Shown here piece after piece: positions 1 through 6,362 of a DNA stretch of 9,617 bases (position 1 is the stretch's first letter; each line of letters begins with the position of its first letter). The stretch lies in the NCBI GenBank assembly GCA_016866375.1, contig VGMK01000068.1:1-9617 (forward strand). Reading direction: 5' to 3'. Under the pieces are notes generated by a model, which was not told where the DNA came from, ran no database searches, and worked only from the letters and a program-made list of their open reading frames with translations. The translations under genes were made by a program, and so were the position numbers. Source of the stretch: Bacteroidota bacterium. Lineage in GTDB: Bacteria > Bacteroidota > Bacteroidia > Flavobacteriales_D > Crocinitomicaceae.

Positions 1-83
1 CTTCCCATTCCGAACAGAGAAGTTAAGCCTGCTTGCGCTGATGGTACTGCCCTTTTGAGGGTGGGAGAGTAAGTCGATGCCGC
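1..83 (+). rRNA. rrf: 5S ribosomal RNA, 3' part (5' end outside window)
   Basis: The first ~83 bases match the conserved 3' two-thirds of bacterial 5S rRNA. The loop segment CCATTCCGAACAGAGAAGTTAAG, the helix/loop GATGGTACTGCC and the GGGTGGGAGAGTA segment appear in the right order and spacing. The 5' end lies outside the window. The 3' end is set at about 83, just before a T run, and could be off by a few bases. A strong intrinsic terminator starts 7 bases later, so this is very probably the last gene of an rRNA operon transcribed left to right. Confidence 0.95.
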
Positions 84-89
84 TTTTTA

Positions 90-124
90 AACCCCGATAT
101 TCGCAAGAATACTCGGGGTTTTTT
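90..124 (+). terminator. Intrinsic terminator of the rRNA operon
   Basis: A long hairpin follows the 5S rRNA. The lower stem is AACCCCGA (90-97) with TCGGGGTT (113-120). The upper stem is TATTC (98-102) with GAATA (107-111), closed by a GCAA tetraloop of the GNRA type. One unpaired C (112) interrupts the stem. The U tract is six Ts (119-124), two of which also belong to the stem. This is a textbook Rho-independent terminator. Confidence 0.93.
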
Positions 125-238
125 GTTGTGAAAAGTTGTTCGATGAAAATCGTTAAATGAAATAGCCATGGTCTGTCTCTTTTATTTAAAGCATCTCTAA
201 TATTTCATTGATAAAAATTGAAATTATGAGATTGATAC

Positions 239-272
239 TTGTTATTTTAATTGATTATATTCCGTAGCTTTA
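239..272 (+). promoter_or_regulatory. Candidate Bacteroidota-type promoter for the 286-720 gene
   Basis: TAGCTTTA at 265-272 resembles the Bacteroidota -7 element TAnnTTTG, and a TTG at 239-241 could be the -33 element. The 23-nt spacer is at the long end of what is usual. Transcription would begin only a few bases before the ATG at 286, giving a very short leader. The rest of 125-285 is AT-rich and holds no gene, tRNA or repeat that I can see. Confidence 0.3.
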
Positions 273-285
273 ATCAAAAAATAAT

Positions 286-720
286 ATGCGCTTAATCCTT
301 CTTTTTCTTCTTATTACAAATACGTCCTTCACCCAAAAAAAAGAAATCCATTTCATTCAATACCGCTTCGTGGATGCATCCGTTCCACCGGAATACCACA
401 GAAGTTACACCATCACAGCGACGGAGCACGATTGGCACTATACGGTTGATTCTTATGGGACAATTATTTCTGATACTACACAAAAAATGACCGAAGTGTG
501 GTGGCAAGAAATTAAACTTGCCTACAAAAAAGCAAAATTGAGAAAAGGAAAAGAAAATAAAGGAAAGGGTTGTACGGGAGGAACGCAAGTTACTATCGAG
601 ATTAGATTTGCCACAAATAAACAGTTTCGTTTAACGGAAGGGTATTGCGGAGGGAGGAATTTGGGTAATTTACGAGGAAACACAGCAGTTTTAAAAGCAG
701 CATTACTGAGAAAAGATTAA
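286..720 (+). CDS. Small secreted protein of unknown function (144 aa)
   Basis: I do not recognise this family. The first ~17 residues (MRLILLFLLITNTSFTQ) are a short signal peptide with one basic residue and a hydrophobic core, so the protein is probably exported. The mature part is basic and mixed, with a Lys-rich stretch around residues 81-95 (KKAKLRKGKENKGKG). It has only two cysteines, C96 in GCTGGT and C121 in YCGGRNLGNLRG. Both sit in Gly-rich turns and could form a disulfide. A YHRSYTIT...VDSYG segment (residues 37-58) looks like beta-hairpin sequence. There is no lipobox cysteine and no recognisable catalytic motif. The gene lies alone between the rRNA operon and the convergent xseA. 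The ATG is chosen because it directly precedes the signal peptide and lies just after a candidate promoter. It is very likely real; its function is unknown. Confidence 0.8.
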   Translation: MRLILLFLLITNTSFTQKKEIHFIQYRFVDASVPPEYHRSYTITATEHDWHYTVDSYGTIISDTTQKMTEVWWQEIKLAYKKAKLRKGKENKGKGCTGGTQVTIEIRFATNKQFRLTEGYCGGRNLGNLRGNTAVLKAALLRKD

Positions 721-729
721 GGAACGAAT

Positions 730-749
730 TAGAAAAAAATTCTATTTTT
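730..749. terminator. Weak candidate terminator between convergent genes
   Basis: The 28-bp gap between two converging genes contains TAGAA (730-734), a five-base A loop, TTCTA (740-744) and then TTTTT (745-749). The stem is only five, mostly A-T, pairs. An overlapping alternative pairs GAATT (726-730) with AATTC (738-742). It lies in the right place to end the 286-720 transcript but is thermodynamically weak. Confidence 0.3.
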
Positions 750-2146
750 CAGCTTACTGCTTCCTTATCGTTCTTTTGAATCGAAGTAACAACAGATTTC
801 ATTTCTCCTATTGTTGATGTAAGCTCAATTTCTTCGCCAATTTCTGGTTTATTATCGATAGAGAGTACCTTGCCATTTCTCCGTGCTATACTAAATCCTC
901 GGTTTACAATGCGAATAGGATCTAATAATTCTACTTTGGACGAAAGATTTTCCAATTGCCTGTATTGCTGTTCCGTTATTTTTGAGGTAAACAAAGCGAG
1001 ATCGTATTGTTTGCGCTCTAACTGAAATGCACCATTTCGTATTTGTTCAATGGTGGAATAAGAAGCTTCATTTTGAAGGCGAGTTAGGTCTACTTTCTCG
1101 CGATGAAGCACGTTTAACGCAACCTGAACTGCTTGGTGCTGAGTAGTGTGTAAAGAGAAGCTAAACTGCTGCACGAGGAGTTTCGAGGACTTTTCAAATG
1201 TATGTGTTAACTGTGACACCTGTTGTTGCGTACGCTCAATTTTTAACATGGACATATCGCGAAGGTTACAAGTCAATTCTTGCACCTTTAGGTCGAATTC
1301 ACGAAACGTTTGCACAAGAAATTCCGCCAATTTTGTTGGGGTTATTTCGTTTCGAAAAGCGATCAATTCAGCAACGGTTAAATTCGTGGAATGACCAATA
1401 CCTGTGAGTATGGGCAAGGGAAATTCAGCAATTTCTTTACAAAGTTTATATTGGTTATAGCAGGTCATGCCCACTTCAGCTCCGCCGCCGCGTACAAGGA
1501 CCACTATGTCATATCGATGCGCTGATGATTTAATAGAATTTAAAGCCTGGATAATAGAATCTACCGCAACATCCCCTTGTAAAAGCGCGTTAAACAAAGT
1601 TGTCTTGAACGCATACTGGTAAGGGTTGCGTAATAAAACTTCTAAAAAATCGGATAACCCTTTGCTCGTGTCTCCTGAAATTATGGCAATTCTTTTGGGC
1701 AATAAAGGAAAGGAGAGTAACTGGTTTTTATTCAATAATCCTTCTTCTGCCAGTTTTTTTAATGTTTCATCTCGTTCTTTTTGAAGTTCTCCTAAACTAA
1801 ATGAAGGATCGATATCCGTTATTTGGATACTCAGCCCAAAAGTTTCACTAAAAACTATTTTTCCTAAAAATAGAACAGTGAGTCCGTCTTTCAAGGGTTC
1901 TTTAACGACTTCTACAAATCTTTTTTGAATGCGTTCTAAATGCTGTTTCCAAATCGAACCGGTAAGCTGTGCAACAATTTTTTCGCCCTCTTTCTGCACC
2001 AATTCAGGAAATGCGTGACCACTCGGATAGCGATTAATTTTGTGCATTTCTGCTTTAATCCAATAGAACTGATTGTAACGATTTTCCAAAGTTTTTTTAA
2101 TGGACGTTGCTACTTGAGCAAGCGTGAAAATCTGCTTTTCTTCCAT
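749..2146 (-). CDS. xseA: Exodeoxyribonuclease VII large subunit
   Basis: Catalytic large subunit of exonuclease VII, which degrades single-stranded DNA from either end to oligonucleotides in DNA repair. At 465 aa it is of normal length. Residues ~1-115 form the N-terminal OB-fold DNA-binding domain (FTLAQVATSIKKTLE..., then YPSGHAFPEL in the place of the usual SGH-F-L strand). The nuclease domain follows, with KRIAIISGDTSKGLSDFLEVL (151-171), YDIVVLVRGGGAEVG (212-226) and LTGIGHSTNLTVAE (247-260), then TPT at 269-271. Enterobacterial XseA has GRGGGS-ED and VGHETD at these places; I know the variants seen here from Bacteroidota homologues, so they are not signs of decay. The region from ~280 on is a long coiled coil of the kind that binds XseB subunits. 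Its ATG overlaps the cphA stop codon by one base. No xseB follows: the next gene is convergent, 28 bp away. Confidence 0.95.
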   Translation of the reverse strand: MEEKQIFTLAQVATSIKKTLENRYNQFYWIKAEMHKINRYPSGHAFPELVQKEGEKIVAQLTGSIWKQHLERIQKRFVEVVKEPLKDGLTVLFLGKIVFSETFGLSIQITDIDPSFSLGELQKERDETLKKLAEEGLLNKNQLLSFPLLPKRIAIISGDTSKGLSDFLEVLLRNPYQYAFKTTLFNALLQGDVAVDSIIQALNSIKSSAHRYDIVVLVRGGGAEVGMTCYNQYKLCKEIAEFPLPILTGIGHSTNLTVAELIAFRNEITPTKLAEFLVQTFREFDLKVQELTCNLRDMSMLKIERTQQQVSQLTHTFEKSSKLLVQQFSFSLHTTQHQAVQVALNVLHREKVDLTRLQNEASYSTIEQIRNGAFQLERKQYDLALFTSKITEQQYRQLENLSSKVELLDPIRIVNRGFSIARRNGKVLSIDNKPEIGEEIELTSTIGEMKSVVTSIQKNDKEAVS

Positions 2147-2148
2147 TA
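2144..2148 (-). promoter_or_regulatory. TAATG stop/start overlap between cphA and xseA
   Basis: Read on the minus strand, the cphA stop TAA (2148-2146) shares its last A with the xseA start ATG (2146-2144), giving TAATG. Such overlaps usually mean that a ribosome ending the upstream gene re-initiates on the next one. xseA expression is therefore probably tied to cphA transcription and translation. Confidence 0.8.
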
Positions 2149-4773
2149 GTCAATTGTGCCTTGCTCGATTTCCATGTCTAAGTAGTTCTGTACAATATCA
2201 ATAGCATTGTCAATCACATCACTTAATGCCGTAATAAATGTTCCCTCCTCCGCTAATAAAATCGCATGCTTGATTGCTTCTACTTCTAAGGCAACAATTT
2301 CATACGTTATTCCAGTATTTGCTTCGGTTAGACCTTCAACAATCAAATTTATAATTTCTTGTTCGGTTCTTCCGCGCAGGTGTTTTTCTTGGCGAATTAC
2401 AACATGGTCGAACATTCTAGCAGCGATACGTGCACATTCTTTAATGTCCTCGTCGCGTCTGTCTCCTACACCCGAAATAATACCAATTTTTCGAGTTGCC
2501 TCTACCGTACTTAAAAATTCCTCAATACCTCTGTAGCCATTGGGGTTATGGGCAAAATCAATCATTACCTTAAATTTAGAGAATTCAAAGATGTTCATTC
2601 TGCCAGGGGTTTGTGCTGCTCCGGGAATAAACGTTGTGAGTGAAAGTTTAATATCCTCAGTTTTAAATCCATTGAGGTATGAAGCCAAGGTCGCAGCCAA
2701 TACATTTGCAATCATGAATTTAGCTTTTCCATTCATGGTCAGAGGAATATGTGTTGCCCGTTCAACACGAAATTTCCATTCTCCTTTTTTAATGGTGACG
2801 AACCCATTTTCGTAGACGCAAGCCACACCACCTTTCCTGCAATGTTCAGTGATGGAAGGTGCATTTTCATCCATGCTAAAAAGTGCCACATTGCAATCAA
2901 GGGACTTTGCTATTTCCAAGCAGTTTTCATCTTCTCCATTGAGTACAGCCCAACCGTCTTTCTTTACACTTTCTACAACGACTGACTTTACGCGGGATAA
3001 ATCCTTAAGGTCATGAATATCACTAATACCCAGATGATCTTCTTGAATATTGGTGATTACACCAATATCGCAGCGACTAAACCCGAGCCCCGATCTTAAA
3101 ATTCCACCGCGTGCTGTTTCAAGCACGGCAAATTCCACATTTGGATCTTTGAGTATATATTCTGCACTGATTGGGCCTGTTGTATCACCTTTCTCCATCA
3201 TGTGGTTTTGAATGTAGATTCCGTCGGAGGTGGTGAATCCAACGCGGTATCCATTATTTTTAACGATATGTGCAATTAAACGCGTGGTTGTTGTTTTACC
3301 GTTAGTTCCGGTAATTGCAATAATAGGAATTCGCGAAGGTTTCCCTGGAGGATAAAGCATATCTATGACTGGGGAGGCAACATTTCTAGGAAGGCCTTCT
3401 GCAGGAGCTAAATGCATTCTAAACCCAGGCGCTGCATTTACTTCGAGAATCACACCGCCGTTTTCTTTCAACGGTTCAGTGAGGTTTTCTGCCATGATGT
3501 CTATTCCACAAATATCGAGCCCTATGACACGAGAAATTCGCTCTGACATGAACACATTTTCGGGGTGCATCTTGTCGGTAACATCTATGGAGGTTCCACC
3601 TGTACTCAAATTTGCAGTGGATTTTAGAAATACAATTTCACCATGAGCTGGCACAGTATCGAGTGTATAATTTAATTTTTCTAATAATTCCTCTGTATCT
3701 CGATCAACAGTTATTTCAGTCAAAACATTTTCGTGTCCATAACCTCTTCTTGGATCTTTGTTTGTTTCGTCAATGAGCCATTGAATGGAATGTTGTCCAT
3801 CGCCAACAACATGCGCAGGAACGCGTTGGGCAGCTGCTATTACTTTGTTATCGATTACCAATACACGGAAATCAAATCCCGTAATAAAACGCTCAACGAT
3901 TACCCTTCTGGAATATTTTTTCGCGTAGCTCAATCCATCTAAGGCATCCTCCCAATTCGTGACATTTATCGATGCCCCTTTTCCATGATTTCCGTCCAAG
4001 GGCTTTATGACAATAGGGTAGCCAATTTTCTTAATAGTCTCCTCTAAATCCTCTTCATCTACACAAATAGAACCTTTTGCAACGGGAATGGAAGCCGCAT
4101 CCAACATACGTTTAGTTTGTTCTTTATCACATGCAATGTCTACAGCAATATTACTAGTCTTACACGTAATAGTCGCCTGAAAACGCATCTGATTAATTCC
4201 ATAACCCAGTTGAATCAAGGAGTTGGTACCAAGTCGAATCCAAGGAATATCTCTTGCAACGGCCTCATCTACAATGCTGCCCGTGCTTGGACCAAGGCGA
4301 ACATCCTCACGAATTTCTTTCATTTTTAGAATGTCTGACTGTAAGTCATATTCTGTACCACTGATTAGCGATTCTGCAATTCGGACTGCAGACTCTGCCG
4401 CATAAAGACCAACTTTCTCCTCGATGTAATTAAACACTACATTATACACACCACGAGTTTTTGTCTCTCTTGTCCTGCCGAAACCGACATCCATTCCTGC
4501 AAGCGTTTGTATTTCCAATGCAATGTGTTCAATTACATGGCCCATCCAAGTTCCGCGATCCACGCGTTGAAAAAAACCACCTTTACAACCCTCAGAGCAA
4601 CGGTGTTCAACCATGGAAGGAATTAAGGCCTCAATACGTTCTCTGAATCCGGGAATTTTGTTTGTGGGCTTTTCCTCAAGATCCTCAAGGTCAAGACGCA
4701 TTTGGATTAATTTCTTTCTTTTGATGCTCCAAATGTTTGGGCCGTTAAGTGCTTGAATTTTTAATATTTTCAT
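2146..4773 (-). CDS. cphA: Cyanophycin synthetase, CphA1 type
   Basis: Makes cyanophycin (multi-L-arginyl-poly-L-aspartate), a cytoplasmic nitrogen reserve, by adding Asp to the backbone and Arg to each side chain, using ATP each time. At 875 aa it has the usual full length and all three domains. The N domain (~1-160) carries EHRCSEGCKGGFF and GTWMGHVIEHIALEIQ. H79-x-x-E82-H83 there fits the HxxEH-like site reported to trim polymer into primers. The ATP-grasp domain (~205-475) has KPLDGNHGKG (257-266) and the metal-binding ILEVNAAPGFRMH (442-454). The Mur-ligase-like domain (~480-875) has an intact P-loop GTNGKTTTT (489-497), TARGGILR (553-560), TNIQEDHLG (574-582), DFAHNPNGY (739-747) and the C-terminal RQEKHLRGRTE (794-804). 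CphA2 enzymes have a degraded Mur P-loop, so this is the two-substrate type. No cyanophycinase or isoaspartyl dipeptidase gene is beside it. Confidence 0.95.
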   Translation of the reverse strand: MKILKIQALNGPNIWSIKRKKLIQMRLDLEDLEEKPTNKIPGFRERIEALIPSMVEHRCSEGCKGGFFQRVDRGTWMGHVIEHIALEIQTLAGMDVGFGRTRETKTRGVYNVVFNYIEEKVGLYAAESAVRIAESLISGTEYDLQSDILKMKEIREDVRLGPSTGSIVDEAVARDIPWIRLGTNSLIQLGYGINQMRFQATITCKTSNIAVDIACDKEQTKRMLDAASIPVAKGSICVDEEDLEETIKKIGYPIVIKPLDGNHGKGASINVTNWEDALDGLSYAKKYSRRVIVERFITGFDFRVLVIDNKVIAAAQRVPAHVVGDGQHSIQWLIDETNKDPRRGYGHENVLTEITVDRDTEELLEKLNYTLDTVPAHGEIVFLKSTANLSTGGTSIDVTDKMHPENVFMSERISRVIGLDICGIDIMAENLTEPLKENGGVILEVNAAPGFRMHLAPAEGLPRNVASPVIDMLYPPGKPSRIPIIAITGTNGKTTTTRLIAHIVKNNGYRVGFTTSDGIYIQNHMMEKGDTTGPISAEYILKDPNVEFAVLETARGGILRSGLGFSRCDIGVITNIQEDHLGISDIHDLKDLSRVKSVVVESVKKDGWAVLNGEDENCLEIAKSLDCNVALFSMDENAPSITEHCRKGGVACVYENGFVTIKKGEWKFRVERATHIPLTMNGKAKFMIANVLAATLASYLNGFKTEDIKLSLTTFIPGAAQTPGRMNIFEFSKFKVMIDFAHNPNGYRGIEEFLSTVEATRKIGIISGVGDRRDEDIKECARIAARMFDHVVIRQEKHLRGRTEQEIINLIVEGLTEANTGITYEIVALEVEAIKHAILLAEEGTFITALSDVIDNAIDIVQNYLDMEIEQGTID

Positions 4774-4805
4774 GTTAAATACTCTATAGAGAATTACGGG
4801 ATTTA

Positions 4806-4835
4806 TGAAGGTATGAAATAGAAATCAAATCACAA
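4806..4835 (-). promoter_or_regulatory. Candidate promoter for cphA-xseA
   Basis: On the minus strand, TTG (4835-4833) and TACCTTCA (4813-4806) are separated by 19 nt, the preferred spacing of the Bacteroidota -33 (TTG) and -7 (TAnnTTTG) elements. The -7 match is imperfect, with CA instead of TG at the end. The predicted leader is about 30 nt and contains a 10-bp palindrome, CTCTATAGAG (4782-4791). It lies in the 80-bp gap between the kinase stop and the cphA start. Confidence 0.4.
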
Positions 4836-4853
4836 AAAAAGCATTAAGTTATC

Positions 4854-5915
4854 TTACTTCAGTGGGACTCCTCTAGAGCTTTGAGGTAAATTATTTTTAC
4901 TCCTGTTTAAGTTAAAATAAAAATTGCTTCCTTGGCCAATAGTACTTTTAACTAAAATTTTGTGGCCATGAGATTCAATGATATGCTTTGCAATTGCCAA
5001 TCCGAGGCCAGATCCACCTTCATTTCTGCTCCTACTTTTTTCAACTCGGTAAAAACGCTCAAAAATACGAGGCAGGTGACTAGAATCGATACCTGGACCG
5101 TCATCGCTAATTTCGCATTCTATGATATCGTCAAAATAATTGAATCCAATTCGACAGTATCCACCTTTATTACCATAAAAAATTGCATTGTTGATCAGGT
5201 TAGTGAAGACTTGTCCGATTTTCTCCCGATCTCCAACTACATTTATCGTACTGTAATCCTTTTTTTTAGAAACTTGAATTTCTTTCTCTTTTGCAAGAAG
5301 CTCGAGAGAATCGATTATTTCAGTAACTAATTCTGACAGGTCAAAAGGTCTTTGAAATAAACTCAATTCATTTACTTCGAGTTGAGTGATGTGATCAAGG
5401 TCATCGAGTATAGTAGCCATTCTGTCTGTTGCTTTTGATGCGCGTTCAAGAAAGGATTTATTGACTGTTGGATTGTCTAAGCCACCGTCAAGCAGAGTCA
5501 AAATGTAACCTTGAATCGAAAATACGGGTGTTTTTAATTCGTGTGCCAAATTTCCTAAAAATTCACGACGAAACGCTTCTTGTTCTTTTAACTTAATAAT
5601 CTCAGTACTTTGACCCTCTTCCCAATTTGCAACATCCAATTCTGCGCTTGCAACCATACGGTCGATAGATGCATTCAAAGGCTCTTTGTTTCTGATCGAG
5701 CGGTAAATTAGTCCTAAGCGCTGTTGAATGAATTGTTTTAAAAGGTAGTAAAAAATAAAATAGGCAAATACCCCTGAAACCAGAGGAATAGCAATTACCA
5801 GGAGAACGGTCAATCGAACCATCCAATAATGCACAATCAAGGTAAAACCCAAACTCAAAGCACTAAAAGTGATGCTTCCTAAGAGGATAAGAACGCTAGG
5901 TCTCAGTTTATTCAT
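4854..5915 (-). CDS. Membrane sensor histidine kinase (PhoR-like, HisKA/HATPase_c)
   Basis: Inner-membrane kinase that autophosphorylates on histidine and passes the phosphate to a response regulator. Two adjoining membrane helices (~8-30 and ~34-57) are joined by a loop of only a few residues, so there is no periplasmic sensor domain. A linker (~60-112) follows, with no clear HAMP. The HisKA H-box is FLGNLAHELKTP, with phospho-acceptor H125. The ATPase domain has the N-box VFTNLINNAIFYGN (236-249), the G1 box DDGPGID (271-277), the F-box IFERFYRV (284-291) and the G2 box GGSGLGLAIAK (300-310). All catalytic motifs are intact, so it should be active. At 353 aa it is compact. Kinases of this type normally lie directly beside an OmpR/PhoB-type regulator gene. 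Here the upstream neighbour is an HMA protein and the downstream one is cphA, so the partner is elsewhere. Its signal is unknown. Confidence 0.93.
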   Translation of the reverse strand: MNKLRPSVLILLGSITFSALSLGFTLIVHYWMVRLTVLLVIAIPLVSGVFAYFIFYYLLKQFIQQRLGLIYRSIRNKEPLNASIDRMVASAELDVANWEEGQSTEIIKLKEQEAFRREFLGNLAHELKTPVFSIQGYILTLLDGGLDNPTVNKSFLERASKATDRMATILDDLDHITQLEVNELSLFQRPFDLSELVTEIIDSLELLAKEKEIQVSKKKDYSTINVVGDREKIGQVFTNLINNAIFYGNKGGYCRIGFNYFDDIIECEISDDGPGIDSSHLPRIFERFYRVEKSRSRNEGGSGLGLAIAKHIIESHGHKILVKSTIGQGSNFYFNLNRSKNNLPQSSRGVPLK

Positions 5916-5921
5916 TCAATT

Positions 5922-5929
5922 CAAAGGTA
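5922..5929 (-). promoter_or_regulatory. -7-like element directly before the kinase gene
   Basis: TACCTTTG on the minus strand is a perfect match to the Bacteroidota -7 consensus TAnnTTTG. Its last base is only six bases before the kinase ATG at 5915. I see no TTG 17-23 nt upstream, so the -33 half is missing or poor. If it is used, the mRNA would start at or almost at the ATG. The remaining gap (5930-5994) is AT-rich and holds three GACT direct repeats but no obvious terminator for the upstream HMA gene. Confidence 0.35.
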
Positions 5930-5994
5930 GACAATAGAACTGTGACTTTTGACTCAGCGACTAAAATTAATAAAACAATAACAATTTGCTTTAA

Positions 5995-6348
5995 TTATTG
6001 CTTGTTCATACCTCCCGGTTGACAGCATTTCGGTAATTTTTCAACATCCTCTTTTTTTGCTTTTACTTCATCAGCATCATAACCGATTTTTGCAATAATG
6101 TGTTTAATGGTAAGGGCGTCAAGTTTTTTTGTTTTGTATTTAACCGATGCTTTTTTAGTTTCTAAATCAAGCTCCGCAAATAGTATCCCTTTCGTGTAAT
6201 TTAACTTTCCTTCAATTCTATTTTTACAATCCCCACATTCCGCAGATGTTTGTATAATAATGGTTTGTGTCTTGGTACTTTTTTGACCATATATAAAAGA
6301 TTGGGTGAAATAAATTAGAAATAGGACTAAGTAGAGAATCTTTTTCAT
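5995..6348 (-). CDS. Exported heavy-metal-associated (HMA) domain protein
   Basis: A 117-aa secreted metal-binding protein. Residues 1-21 form a signal peptide (MKKILYLVLFLIYFTQSFIYG). Residues ~27-95 have the ferredoxin-like HMA fold pattern: strand QTIIIQTSAEC, helix CKNRIEGKLNYTKGI, strands LFAELDLETKKASVKY, then LTIKHIIAKIGYDADEV. The metal site is C38-G-D-C41, in the usual CxxC loop position, though the Gly-Met-Thr that precedes it in classic copper chaperones is replaced by Ser-Ala-Glu. A second thiol pair, C108-C109, lies in the C-terminal tail (KLPKCCQPGGM) together with a Met. Cytosolic chaperones such as CopZ lack a signal peptide; this one should act in the periplasm. It starts 14 nt after the TonB-receptor stop and is almost surely co-transcribed with it. 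Copper is the likeliest ligand by family, but other soft metals are possible. Confidence 0.88.
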   Translation of the reverse strand: MKKILYLVLFLIYFTQSFIYGQKSTKTQTIIIQTSAECGDCKNRIEGKLNYTKGILFAELDLETKKASVKYKTKKLDALTIKHIIAKIGYDADEVKAKKEDVEKLPKCCQPGGMNKQ

Positions 6349-6362
6349 TACATAAATTTAAT

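Noticed and set aside
292..588. Minus-strand open frame of 98 codons with many Phe and Cys
   Set aside because: It lies wholly opposite the secreted-protein gene. Its Phe-rich composition is the complement of a Lys/Glu-rich coding strand, and it shows no XseB-like features.
749..2146. XseA motifs differing from E. coli (GIGHSTN for VGHETD) as possible loss of activity
   Set aside because: The same variants occur, as far as I recall, in ordinary Bacteroidota XseA proteins, and length and domains are normal.
2207..4646. Several plus-strand open frames of 60-109 codons
   Set aside because: All are antisense to conserved cphA coding sequence. None has a recognisable domain or a convincing start region.
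4782..4791. 10-bp palindrome CTCTATAGAG in the cphA leader
   Set aside because: As an operator it is too short and AT-rich to argue from a single copy. It is mentioned only in the promoter entry.
4834..4853. Possible terminator after the kinase gene (a T7 run on the minus strand)
   Set aside because: Only a four-pair stem (AAGT/ACTT) precedes it, and not directly. The T run also overlaps the better-supported -33 element of the cphA promoter.
4962..5330. Plus-strand open frame of 122 codons
   Set aside because: It is antisense to the ATPase domain of the histidine kinase, whose catalytic motifs are all intact in the other frame.
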